A stretch of DNA of 64,000 nt from Seonamhaeicola sp. S2-3 (GTDB taxonomy: Bacteria > Bacteroidota > Bacteroidia > Flavobacteriales > Flavobacteriaceae): the NCBI RefSeq assembly GCF_001971785.1, contig NZ_CP019389.1, positions 1,189,001 to 1,253,000 on the forward strand, read 5' to 3'. The translations under genes and the position numbers were made by a program. Under the pieces are notes generated by a model. The model worked only from the letters and a program-made list of their open reading frames with translations. It did no database searches and was not told where the DNA came from. This document shows, piece by piece, positions 1 to 8,245 of the stretch (position 1 is its first letter; the number at the start of each line of letters is the position of its first letter).

Positions 1-1114
1 AATAGACGGTCATGATATTAATAAAATTATTTCTGAATTAGAGCGGTTAAAAAATGTAAAAGGCCCTAAATTATTACATATTATTACCACCAAAGGTAAG
101 GGGTTAAAACAAGCTGAAATAGACCAAGTAAAATACCATGCTCCTGGTAAATTTAATGCTACTACTGGTGAAGTCATTATTAAATCTGAGACTAAAGAAC
201 CTCCAAAATATCAAGATGTTTTTGGACACACCCTTGTAGAATTAGCTAAAAAAAACAAAAAAATAATTGGTATTACCCCTGCAATGCCTACTGGAAGTTC
301 TCTTAAATACATGATGCAACAAATACCAGAACGCGCTTTTGATGTGGGAATTGCAGAGCAGCATGCGGTAACACTTGCTGCAGGTATGGCAACGCAAGGG
401 CTTATTCCGTTTTGCAATATATATTCTACATTTTTACAGCGTGCTTATGACCAAATTATTCATGATGTAGCTTTACAAAATTTACCAGTTATTTTTTGTT
501 TAGACCGTGCAGGTTTAGTAGGAGAAGATGGCGCTACGCATCATGGGGTTTTTGATTTAGCTTACTTAAGATGCATCCCTAACCTTGTTATTTTTGCCCC
601 AAGAAATGAAATAGAGCTACGCAACATAATGTATACTGCTCAATTAAAATTAAAACAACCAATAGCAATTCGTTACCCCAGAGGACGTGGTACAACTACC
701 AATTGGAAACAACCTTTTAATGAAATTGAAATTGGAAAAGGTATTCAACTTAAAAAAGGGAGAAATTTAGCTATTTTAAGTATTGGTACCATTGCTAAAA
801 ATATTACTGAAGCTATTACAGAGTTAAATGTATCTCATTACGATATGCGTTTTCTTAAACCTTTAGATGAAACCTTACTTCATGAAGTTTTTAAAACACA
901 CAAAACAATTATTACAGTTGAAGATGGCACTGTAAAAGGAGGGTTTGGAAGTGCTGTTGTAGAATTTGCTTCAGAGAATAACTATAAAAACGCTATAAAA
1001 ACTCTTGGTGTTCCTGATAATTTTATTGAACATGGTACAATTTATGAACTCCAAAAATTACTTGGTTTAGATATTGATAGCTTAAAAAGCTTATTTAAAA
1101 AAATTTCATCATAA
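1..1114 (+). CDS. dxs: 1-deoxy-D-xylulose-5-phosphate synthase, C-terminal part (5' end outside window)
   Basis: The frame is open from base 2 to the stop at 1112-1114 and gives 370 residues without a start codon, so the N-terminal TPP-binding part lies off the left edge. Visible landmarks are YHAPGKFN, PAMPTGSSL and the GIAEQHAVTLAAGMA stretch, whose Glu activates thiamine diphosphate in the transketolase family. A transketolase C-terminal domain follows (near SIGTIAKNI and TVEDGTVKGGFGS). DXS condenses pyruvate and glyceraldehyde-3-phosphate in the cytoplasm, the first step of the MEP isoprenoid pathway. The gene converges on dgt 37 bp downstream. Identity is secure; only its true start is unknown. 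Confidence 0.95.
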   Translation, partial: IDGHDINKIISELERLKNVKGPKLLHIITTKGKGLKQAEIDQVKYHAPGKFNATTGEVIIKSETKEPPKYQDVFGHTLVELAKKNKKIIGITPAMPTGSSLKYMMQQIPERAFDVGIAEQHAVTLAAGMATQGLIPFCNIYSTFLQRAYDQIIHDVALQNLPVIFCLDRAGLVGEDGATHHGVFDLAYLRCIPNLVIFAPRNEIELRNIMYTAQLKLKQPIAIRYPRGRGTTTNWKQPFNEIEIGKGIQLKKGRNLAILSIGTIAKNITEAITELNVSHYDMRFLKPLDETLLHEVFKTHKTIITVEDGTVKGGFGSAVVEFASENNYKNAIKTLGVPDNFIEHGTIYELQKLLGLDIDSLKSLFKKISS

Positions 1115-1150
1115 TAAGTGCAAAAAAACAAGCTAAATCTAGAGCCAATA

Positions 1151-2473
1151 CTAAAACGTTACGCCTTCAATAGTTTTAAAATTCAATATAGCTTTACTAT
1201 CAGATAGTAATGATATGTAATGACAGACAGCTAATAACCTGTCATACAAATTCTCTTGAGAAAAGTTGATAGTTTTTGGTAATCTTTTTAAGATAAGCTT
1301 ATCATAATTTGAAGCAGTTCCATTAAAACTATTGTTTACAGCTTTAGTGTAAATACTCAATAACTTATTAATTATTTGATAACCCGATATTTCTTTATCT
1401 ATAACCTCTTCTGATTGATAAATATTCTCTACACTAATTCTTATAATATCCTTTATTTGTGCATCGTATTTACTTTTATCTAACAAAGCACAATCAAAGT
1501 TTCCTTTTAAAATTTCCTCCTCATATTTCATAAAAACAGTTGCTGCTTCATCAATAAGGGTTCCAATTGCTAAAGCCCTTAAATAACTTACTCTATCTTC
1601 TTTATTAGTTAAAGCGTAATAAGTATCTGTTTTAATGGTTTCTCTTACTAGATTAATTAAATATTCTAAAGCAAATTCTTCTTCAATCAATCCTAGGTTA
1701 ATACCATCTTCAAAATCTATGATTGTGTAACAAATATCATCTGCTGCTTCTACTAAATATGCTAGCGGATGTCTTGAAAAGCTTATATGTTTCTCATTTC
1801 GTTTTAATAAACCTAAGTCTTGAGCTACGTTTTCAAATTTTTCTTTTTCAGACTGAAAAAACCCATACTTTTTATCGGCAATATGGTTAGTTGGCTTTTT
1901 AGGTAATGATTCCTTTGGATACTTCATAAAAGCCCCTAAGGTTGCATAACTTAAGCGTAACTTATTTTGGGTTATTATCTTAAATCCGTTAGCATTCCCT
2001 TCAAAATCACATAAATCTTGATATTCTTTTGGTGTTAATTCGTTTTTATATTTTTTACCTTCACCGTTAATAAAAAACTCTCCAATAGCTTTTTCACCTG
2101 AATGTCCAAAGGGAGGGTTCCCAATATCATGTGCTAAAGCTGCGGCGGCTACAATGGCACCAAAATCATTAGCTTGATACCCATAAACATTTCTTAAATG
2201 CGGGTACTTTTCAAGAATTTTTTGCCCTACCTTTCTGCCCAAAGAGCGCCCAACTACACTAACCTCTAAACTATGCGTTAATCTTGTATGAACAAAATCT
2301 GTTTGCGAAAGTGGAATAACCTGCGTTTTATCTTGAAGGCTTCTAAACTCTGATGAAAAAATAACCCTATCATAATCTACTTCAAAACCTAATCGTGTTT
2401 CGTCTTGTTCTTTTCTTATACGTTTATTAGTGTCGCCATAGCGTTTTAATGACAATAATTGCTCCCAGTTCAT
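1151..2473 (-). CDS. dgt: Deoxyguanosinetriphosphate triphosphohydrolase-like protein
   Basis: The 440-residue cytoplasmic protein starts MNWEQLLSLKRYGD. It carries an HD-superfamily metal site: FRSLQDKTQV and HTRLTHSLEVS near the N-terminus, then LAHDIGNPPFGHSGEKA near residue 115, which supplies the His-Asp pair. A later Asp lies in VEAADDICYTIID. These are the marks of dGTPases, which split dNTPs into deoxynucleoside and tripolyphosphate and so adjust dNTP pools. Length fits the family. Substrate preference cannot be read from sequence; many family members act on several dNTPs. It is a single gene, convergent with dxs and divergent from the gene at 2638. Confidence 0.9.
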   Translation of the reverse strand: MNWEQLLSLKRYGDTNKRIRKEQDETRLGFEVDYDRVIFSSEFRSLQDKTQVIPLSQTDFVHTRLTHSLEVSVVGRSLGRKVGQKILEKYPHLRNVYGYQANDFGAIVAAAALAHDIGNPPFGHSGEKAIGEFFINGEGKKYKNELTPKEYQDLCDFEGNANGFKIITQNKLRLSYATLGAFMKYPKESLPKKPTNHIADKKYGFFQSEKEKFENVAQDLGLLKRNEKHISFSRHPLAYLVEAADDICYTIIDFEDGINLGLIEEEFALEYLINLVRETIKTDTYYALTNKEDRVSYLRALAIGTLIDEAATVFMKYEEEILKGNFDCALLDKSKYDAQIKDIIRISVENIYQSEEVIDKEISGYQIINKLLSIYTKAVNNSFNGTASNYDKLILKRLPKTINFSQENLYDRLLAVCHYISLLSDSKAILNFKTIEGVTF

Positions 2474-2534
2474 GTGTTTTATTTAAGAACAAGCAAGATA
2501 AATAAATTCAGTAAAAATAAATTCTAAAATCTCT

Positions 2535-2585
2535 TAACATTAAGCTAACCTAAAATTGAAACACCAATAACAATTACATAACATT
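2535..2585 (+). promoter_or_regulatory. Pho-box-like array of heptamers at 11-bp pitch
   Basis: Heptamers start every 11 bp: TAACATT at 2535, TAACCTA at 2546, TGAAACA (weak) at 2557, TAACAAT at 2568 and TAACATT at 2579. The array ends 52 bp before the ATG at 2638. Seven-base direct repeats with 4-bp spacers at 11-bp pitch are the architecture of PhoB operators in other bacteria. Assignment to PhoB here is inference, and the AT-rich background makes single copies unremarkable. Confidence 0.5.
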
Positions 2586-2637
2586 AAAAATTTAATAAAA
2601 TCGGTTATTTGCAACTTACAAACCCATAAGCTTAAAA

Positions 2638-3003
2638 ATGAAACAATTAGCAATTTTATTTTTTATTTTGTTTACAACAAGCGCTATTGCCCAAGATACA
2701 GGGTTAATTGTTGGTAAAATTTTAGATAAAGAAATGGATAACACACCTTTACCATTTGCTAATGTTTCTATTAAAGGTACTTCAAATAGTGTAACTTCTG
2801 ATATTTCTGGAATGTTTCTTTTTGAAAACCTTAAAGATGGTGATTATACCTTGGTTTGTAATTTTGCTGGTTACGAAACTAAAGAAATTAAAGTACATGT
2901 AGATTCTTATCACCCAGCCGAAATTAAACTTTCCTTAGAAGCTTTTTCTTTACCAATAACAGAAGTAGCTTCAGCCCAAAATATTGACAAAAAAGAAATT
3001 TAG
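2638..3003 (+). CDS. Small secreted protein made of a single CarboxypepD_reg-like domain
   Basis: This 121-residue protein has a signal peptide (hydrophobic stretch, then IAQDT) followed by one beta-sandwich domain: LIVGKILDKEMDNTPLPFA, ISGMFLFENLKDGDYTL, NFAGYETKEIKV. The domain closely parallels the N-terminal domain of the TonB receptor at 4646, including the G-YETKEI motif, but there is no plug or barrel behind it. It is therefore a free-standing copy of a receptor N-terminal extension. It should sit in the periplasm. Its role is unknown; it might bind or regulate a TonB-system partner. It could also be the remnant of a lost receptor, although it ends in its own stop with no barrel debris after it. 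A phased Pho-like array lies upstream. Confidence 0.75.
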   Translation: MKQLAILFFILFTTSAIAQDTGLIVGKILDKEMDNTPLPFANVSIKGTSNSVTSDISGMFLFENLKDGDYTLVCNFAGYETKEIKVHVDSYHPAEIKLSLEAFSLPITEVASAQNIDKKEI

Positions 3004-3160
3004 TAATAATACTTCTTTTGTTTTTTTATCTAGTTAACTTCAATAAACTTTTTTAGTTTTAAAAGCACTCACTTTATATTTTTCTGCAACAAAGGTAAAT
3101 TATCTTGTTTTTTAATGTTAAGAAATTGTTGCTTGTTTATTTAAAAAAACACTTTTCTCA

Positions 3161-3222
3161 TAACATTATAATAACCCTTTTATCACTGTTCTTTAACTTG
3201 TTGGTAACACCATGTTCATATT
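3161..3222 (+). promoter_or_regulatory. Pho-box-like array, six heptamers at 11-bp pitch
   Basis: In exact 11-bp phase I read TAACATT (3161), TAACCCT (3172), TCACTGT (3183), TAACTTG (3194), TAACACC (3205) and TCATATT (3216). Five of the six keep the T-A-A-C or T-C-A start. The array ends 57 bp before the ATG at 3280. It matches the pitch and unit size of the arrays at 2535 and 8175. A PhoB-type response regulator is the natural candidate binder, which is inference. Confidence 0.5.
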
Positions 3223-3279
3223 ACGTGCATTTCTTTGCACCATAAAATTGAACAAAAAAATTATCTAAAATTTAAACTC

Positions 3280-4578
3280 ATGAAAAAAATAATTTTAACT
3301 CTTTTAATTGCATCTACTTTAGTATTTACAGGATGTTTACAAGATGATGACACACCTATAATTGTTGAGGAAACTACAAATAACTATTATAATGATGGTA
3401 ATAGTGGCAGCGATGAAGATTACGAAACAATTATAAAAGCAGGTGGTATAGCTTTAGATGAAACTTGGACATCTGACAAAGTTTATGTATTAGACAGAAA
3501 AGTAGTAGTGCAAGAAGGTGTTACTTTAACTATAGAAGCTGGTACAATTATTAAAGGTAGAGCGGGTACAGGATCTTTATCTTCTGCATTAATTATTGCT
3601 AGAGGTGCTAAAATTAACGCTGTTGGTACTGCTGATGCTCCAATTATTTTCACTTCAGAAAGTGATAACATAGAGCCAGGACAAACAGCAGGAACTAACT
3701 TAACTTCTGCTAACAAAGGTCTTTGGGGTGGTGTTATTATGTTAGGTAGAGCCACTATATCTGTTTCTGGAGATACTGGTCTTGCTAATATAGAAGGTAT
3801 TGCTGCTGATGATACATTTGGTCTTTATGGTGTAGATTTAGCCGATGGTGAAACTTTTGATGATGAAGATAACTCTGGTACTTTACAATATGTTTCTATC
3901 CGTCACGGTGGAGCTTTATTAGGTGAAGGAAATGAAATTAACGGATTAACATTAGGTGGTGTTGGTAGAGGTACTACAATTGATAATGTTGAAGTTGTTG
4001 CTAACGTTGATGATGGTGTTGAGTTCTTTGGTGGAACTGTAAACGCATCTAACTTATTAGTATGGGCACAAGGTGATGATGCTTTAGATATTGACCAAGC
4101 TTACTCTGGAACCATTACCAATGCTGTTGTTGTTTTAGGAGATGATTCAGACCACGGTTTAGAAATTGACGGTCCAGAAGGTTCTATTGATGGTGAATTC
4201 ACTATCAACAATTTAACAATGATTGGTAATACTACAACTGCTAACGGTGAGTATGCAGATTTTAGAAGTAACGCTCAAGGACATGTAAATAATGTGTATG
4301 CTTACGGATTTAAAGATTCTTCAGACGTTGAGTTAGATAACGATGGTGTTGCTACCAACTGGAATGATGGTTTAATTACTTTAGGTACTTGGGAAATTGT
4401 ATTGCCAAGTGGTGTTACAGATGTAACTAGCATTTTTGCTAACAAAGCAGAAAACGTTACAGTTACAGGTTTTGGAGATACTGCTACTGCTGTAACTCAA
4501 GGAAGTCAAACTGTTGGAGCTAATACTTCTGCTCTTAGCTGGACTTACGCTAATACAGCTGGAAGTTTAGGCTTCTAA
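3280..4578 (+). CDS. Surface-exposed beta-helix-type lipoprotein, partner of the TonB receptor
   Basis: I take the ATG at 3280 rather than the in-frame TTG at 3235 because it puts a lipoprotein signal at the N-terminus, with lipobox LVFTGC. The residues after Cys, LQDDD, resemble the acidic lipoprotein export signal known in Bacteroidota, so the 432-residue protein is probably on the cell surface. The body has repeated short strands with Gly, Asn and Asp turns (GVTLTIEAGTIIKGRAG, GLWGGVIMLGRA, VEFFGGTVNASNL), which suggests a right-handed parallel beta-helix. No enzyme motif is recognised. It lies 67 bp before the TonB receptor, so the two likely work as surface binder and transporter. The substrate is unknown; the Pho-like array suggests a phosphorus compound. 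Confidence 0.75.
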   Translation: MKKIILTLLIASTLVFTGCLQDDDTPIIVEETTNNYYNDGNSGSDEDYETIIKAGGIALDETWTSDKVYVLDRKVVVQEGVTLTIEAGTIIKGRAGTGSLSSALIIARGAKINAVGTADAPIIFTSESDNIEPGQTAGTNLTSANKGLWGGVIMLGRATISVSGDTGLANIEGIAADDTFGLYGVDLADGETFDDEDNSGTLQYVSIRHGGALLGEGNEINGLTLGGVGRGTTIDNVEVVANVDDGVEFFGGTVNASNLLVWAQGDDALDIDQAYSGTITNAVVVLGDDSDHGLEIDGPEGSIDGEFTINNLTMIGNTTTANGEYADFRSNAQGHVNNVYAYGFKDSSDVELDNDGVATNWNDGLITLGTWEIVLPSGVTDVTSIFANKAENVTVTGFGDTATAVTQGSQTVGANTSALSWTYANTAGSLGF

Positions 4579-4603
4579 TCAAACTATTTTTAACAAATAA
4601 GTA

Positions 4604-4630
4604 ACTACTGCTCACTAGGTGAGCAGTAGT
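4604..4630 (+). other. Perfect intercistronic hairpin without U-tract
   Basis: ACTACTGCTCAC (4604-4615), a 3-nt loop and GTGAGCAGTAGT (4619-4630) form a 12-bp perfect stem 15 bp before the receptor ATG. No T-run follows, so it is a poor terminator. It may be an attenuator, or an mRNA-stabilising or processing hairpin that sets the lipoprotein to receptor ratio. Confidence 0.7.
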
Positions 4631-4645
4631 ATATAAATCACATTT

Positions 4646-7534
4646 ATGAAAAATTATTTAATAGTTCTTATTCTATTTGCAATAGGATTATTTGATGTTG
4701 CCAACGCACAATCCGGAGTTTTAACCGGAAACATTATTGATGGCGACTACAATAATGAACCGCTTGCATTTGCTAACGTACTAGTTAAAGGAACTACAAC
4801 AGGTACCACTTCAGATTTTGAAGGGAAATATCAACTAGATTTAGAAGCCGGTACTTATACAATTCTTTTTTCTTTTGTTGGTTATGAAACTAAAGAAATT
4901 GCCGATGTAGTTATAAAAGCTGGACAAGAAACTTTCTTAGATGTAACACTAGCATCAAATTCTTTAGAAACAGTAGTCATTACTCAATCTATCAAAAGAA
5001 ATACCGAAAGTTCTGCATTAGCGCTTCAGAAAAAATCAGTTACACTATTAGATGCTTTATCTGCACAAAGCATTAAAAAAACTGGTGCAGGTGATGCTGC
5101 CAGTGCAGTAAGAAGCGTTCCTGGAGTTTCTGTTCAAGGCGGAAAATATGTATACGTTAGAGGTCTGGGAGACAGATATTCTAAATCTATTTTAAATGGT
5201 GTTGATATTCCTGGTTTAGACCCAGATAGAAACACAGTTCAAATGGACGTGTTTCCTACAAACATTATTGATAATATTGTAGTAGTTAAATCTGCTGCTG
5301 CAGAACACCCTGCCGATTTTACTGGAGGTATTGTAGATATTATTACAAAAGATTTCCCTACAAAAGCAGAATATTCTATATCAGTAGGAGCTGCTTACAA
5401 CCCAGACATGCATTTTAATGATAATGCTTTAGAGTATGAAGGAAGCGATACCGATATTTTTGGTTTTGATGATGGCACCAGAAGTTTGCCTATTAATCGT
5501 TACCAACCAATTCCTGGTACTTTTGAAGATAAAATCTTATTAACATCTTTAACAAGTCGGTTTGAAAAACAACTAAAAGCTACTAACTTTACTAACGGTG
5601 CTAATTTTGATTTTGGTTTTACTTTAGGTAACCAATATGCACTTGAAAACAGTGATAAAATTGGTTATCAAGTAGCCGTGTCTTACAAGAACGATGTAAC
5701 TTTCTATGAAAACAGAATTGATGGTCGTTATACAAGACGTGTTACTTCTGGTTCTAACGATATTTATGAGTTAGATGCTAGTAGAACAAGTTCAGGGTCA
5801 GAAAGCATAAATTCTGTATTGCTAAGTGCTTTAGGAGGAATTACTTATAAAACAAACCGTTCTAAGTTTAAAATAAACTTATTACACATACAAAACGGCG
5901 AATCTACCTCTAACTTTTTATCTCAACAAGTAAATACCAGTGGTGGGGTTGGTTCTTTTGAGCCTATTGTAAAAGATGGTTTGTTATACACCCAACGCTC
6001 TATTACTAATTTATTAGTTGCTGGTTCTCATGCTTTTGGTGCAGACAGCGAGTGGAATTTTGATTGGAAATTATCTCCAACATTTACTGGAGTTTATGAT
6101 AAAGATCACAGAATTACACCTTTACAAATTAGTGATGATGGCGATTATTTTATCTCTCCAAGTTCTTCTAGTTATCCATTACAATTATGGAGAAGCTTAA
6201 CTGAAGAAAACTGGTCTGGAAAAGCCGATTTTAGTAAAAAAGCTACTATCTTTAACAGACCTGCTAAATTAAAATTTGGTGGAGCTCATACTTATAAATT
6301 TAGAGATTTTAGTGTAGATCAGTACTCTTTCACATCAACCAATGTTATTATTCCAAATGGTGATACTAACTTATTGTTACAGCCAGAAAACATTTGGACT
6401 CCAGATACTGATGAAGGTACTTACTTAACTATAGAAAATGCCTTTGAACCATCTAATGCTTATGAAGGTGAACAACAAGTGAGTGCTACATATTTTTCTG
6501 CTGAATTTAACTTATCTGAAAAATTAAAAACAGTATTAGGTATTCGTGCAGAAAATTATGTTCAATACTATACAGGTGAAGAAAACGATGGTACAGCATA
6601 CGTAAGAGAAAAAATTATTGACAATTTTGATGTATTTCCATCGGCTAATTTAATTTATGCACTATCTGATGAATCTAATTTAAGAGCATCTTATTCTAGA
6701 ACCACAGCAAGACCTTCTTTTAAAGAAGCTTCTAGTGCTCAAATTTATGATCCTGTAACTAACGATACATTTTTAGGAAATGCATTTGGTAAGTTTGACT
6801 CTAATGGTGCTATTATTTATGACCCTATTAGTCCAACTTATATTAACAACTTCGATTTAAGATATGAAATCTTTAGAGAAGAAGGCCAAATGATTGCGCT
6901 TAGTGGTTTTTATAAATCGTTTAAAGACCCTATAGAAATTGTATTTATGCCAAATACAAGTTCGGCTGCTCCACAATATACAGTAGCTAACTTAGGAGAT
7001 TCAAAAGTTTATGGGGCAGAGTTTGAGTTTCGTCAAAACTTCGGGTTTTTAAGTGAGTCTTTATCAAATTTAAAGTTTACTGCTAACGCATCTTATACAC
7101 AATCTGAATTAGAAATGTCTGATTTTGAATACCAATTACGTACAGCAGATGGCGTTATAAAAACCGGTGAAACTGTAGATAGAACACGTGATTTACAAGG
7201 TATGGCTCCTTACTTAATAAATGGAGGATTAGATTATAATTTTGGAGATTCTGGTATAAGAACTGGTGTATTTTACAACGTACAAGGTAAAACCTTAGTA
7301 ATAGTTGGTAATGGTTATTTTCCTGATGTTTACACCAAACCTTTCCATAGTTTAAACTTTACATCTAATTTTACTTTTGGTAAGAATAAAAATTCTTCAA
7401 TTGATTTTAAAGTAAAGAATATTTTAGGTGATGAAAGAGAAAGTGCTTTTGAATCTTTTAAAGCACAAGATCAAATATTTTCTTTAAGACAACCAGGAAC
7501 AGAGTTTTCACTTGGTTATTCACTCAAGTTTTAA
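4646..7534 (+). CDS. TonB-dependent outer-membrane receptor with N-terminal CarboxypepD_reg domain
   Basis: The 962-residue protein has a signal peptide ending near NAQSG. A CarboxypepD_reg-like domain follows (about 24-110: GVLTGNIIDGD, FVGYETKEI), then a plug (about 120-240: SVPGVSVQGGKYVYVRGLGDRYS, GGIVDIITK), then a long 22-strand-type barrel ending GTEFSLGYSLKF with the expected C-terminal Phe. It imports a ligand across the outer membrane using TonB/ExbBD energy. No SusD gene is next to it; instead the partner is the lipoprotein at 3280. The ligand is unknown. The array in front of the upstream genes suggests phosphate-starvation control, which is inference. Confidence 0.93.
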   Translation: MKNYLIVLILFAIGLFDVANAQSGVLTGNIIDGDYNNEPLAFANVLVKGTTTGTTSDFEGKYQLDLEAGTYTILFSFVGYETKEIADVVIKAGQETFLDVTLASNSLETVVITQSIKRNTESSALALQKKSVTLLDALSAQSIKKTGAGDAASAVRSVPGVSVQGGKYVYVRGLGDRYSKSILNGVDIPGLDPDRNTVQMDVFPTNIIDNIVVVKSAAAEHPADFTGGIVDIITKDFPTKAEYSISVGAAYNPDMHFNDNALEYEGSDTDIFGFDDGTRSLPINRYQPIPGTFEDKILLTSLTSRFEKQLKATNFTNGANFDFGFTLGNQYALENSDKIGYQVAVSYKNDVTFYENRIDGRYTRRVTSGSNDIYELDASRTSSGSESINSVLLSALGGITYKTNRSKFKINLLHIQNGESTSNFLSQQVNTSGGVGSFEPIVKDGLLYTQRSITNLLVAGSHAFGADSEWNFDWKLSPTFTGVYDKDHRITPLQISDDGDYFISPSSSSYPLQLWRSLTEENWSGKADFSKKATIFNRPAKLKFGGAHTYKFRDFSVDQYSFTSTNVIIPNGDTNLLLQPENIWTPDTDEGTYLTIENAFEPSNAYEGEQQVSATYFSAEFNLSEKLKTVLGIRAENYVQYYTGEENDGTAYVREKIIDNFDVFPSANLIYALSDESNLRASYSRTTARPSFKEASSAQIYDPVTNDTFLGNAFGKFDSNGAIIYDPISPTYINNFDLRYEIFREEGQMIALSGFYKSFKDPIEIVFMPNTSSAAPQYTVANLGDSKVYGAEFEFRQNFGFLSESLSNLKFTANASYTQSELEMSDFEYQLRTADGVIKTGETVDRTRDLQGMAPYLINGGLDYNFGDSGIRTGVFYNVQGKTLVIVGNGYFPDVYTKPFHSLNFTSNFTFGKNKNSSIDFKVKNILGDERESAFESFKAQDQIFSLRQPGTEFSLGYSLKF

Positions 7535-7551
7535 TGAGTTTAGATATAAAC

Positions 7552-7580
7552 AAAAAAGCTCCCAAATTGGGAGCTTTTTT
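7552..7580 (+). terminator. Rho-independent terminator after the TonB receptor
   Basis: Stem AAGCTCCC / GGGAGCTT with an AAATT-type loop, flanked by A6 and T6, 17 bp after the receptor stop. It should act in both directions and also ends the convergent gene at 7608. Confidence 0.9.
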
Positions 7581-7607
7581 ATTCAATTAATTCTACTACT
7601 CTACTCG

Positions 7608-7958
7608 TTAAAGAGCTTCTGCCTTACTAGTTGTTGCAACATTTGTAATTTTAGAATCTACATAATTCACTTCGTTCACTACACCGTTAGCATAAAAAAG
7701 CCATTTCCCAACTTTTTTGCCATTTTCATAATTTCCAACAGCTAATTTGTTACCTGCTTTATCATAACTTGTCCAGGTACCGTGAAGTTTTCCGGCTTTA
7801 TTAAAAGTGCCTTTTTGTTGTATACTGCCATCTGCATAGAAATATGTAGCTTCAGTTAATTCTTTCTTTTGAACACGTTTTACTTTTGCATTACTTTCTT
7901 GTGCAAAAACTGATGTTCCTATAAATAAAACTGCTAATATTAAGATATATTTTTTCAT
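7608..7958 (-). CDS. Secreted MORN-repeat (YwqK-like) protein
   Basis: A signal peptide (MKKYILILAVLFIGTSVFAQ) precedes about 95 residues with MORN_2-type repeats: YFYADGSIQQKGTFNKAGKLHGTW, SYDKAGNKLAVGNYENGKKVGKW and LFYANGVVNEVNY. Such proteins in Bacteroidota are often labelled YwqK-family antitoxins, but that label rests on a Bacillus protein and there is no toxin gene here. It is probably periplasmic or outer-membrane associated. Its role is unknown. It is divergent from the phosphate transporter and shares a 287-bp gap with it that holds two Pho-like arrays. Confidence 0.8.
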   Translation of the reverse strand: MKKYILILAVLFIGTSVFAQESNAKVKRVQKKELTEATYFYADGSIQQKGTFNKAGKLHGTWTSYDKAGNKLAVGNYENGKKVGKWLFYANGVVNEVNYVDSKITNVATTSKAEAL

Positions 7959-8018
7959 TATACGTGGGGTTTTAATTAATATTTATATAACAAATATACA
8001 ACTGATTTTACATATACG

Positions 8019-8047
8019 CAACATTTACGTAACATTAATTTAACATT
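8019..8047. promoter_or_regulatory. Pho-box-like array, three heptamers at 11-bp pitch
   Basis: CAACATT (8019), TAACATT (8030) and TAACATT (8041) are spaced exactly 11 bp apart with 4-bp spacers. The array is 60 bp upstream of the start of the minus-strand MORN gene and about 200 bp upstream of the phosphate transporter, so it could serve either. Confidence 0.55.
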
Positions 8048-8174
8048 AAACTTGTAATTAATTGATTTTTAGCGCTTTACTTTATTTTAAATTTATTAAC
8101 ATAATAAGAACTCAATAAGAGTAGTGCAATTGTTTTAAATTTTCATTAGTAATAAATAAAATACAGAAAGAACA

Positions 8175-8192
8175 TAACATTTCCGTAACATT
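8175..8192 (+). promoter_or_regulatory. Pho-box-like pair before the phosphate transporter
   Basis: Two perfect TAACATT copies (8175, 8186) are separated by TCCG, with a weaker TAAATTA in phase at 8197. The pair ends 53 bp before the ATG at 8246, where an activator site is expected. Its position before a phosphate transporter gene is the main reason to read all four arrays as Pho boxes. Confidence 0.55.
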
Positions 8193-8245
8193 TGGTTAAA
8201 TTAAAAATAAGACATTTGTTTTCAATATATTTTACCCTTATTTGA

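Noticed and set aside
7608-7958. The MORN protein as antitoxin of a toxin-antitoxin pair
   Set aside because: It has a signal peptide and no toxin-like neighbour, so the YwqK antitoxin label is not supported here.
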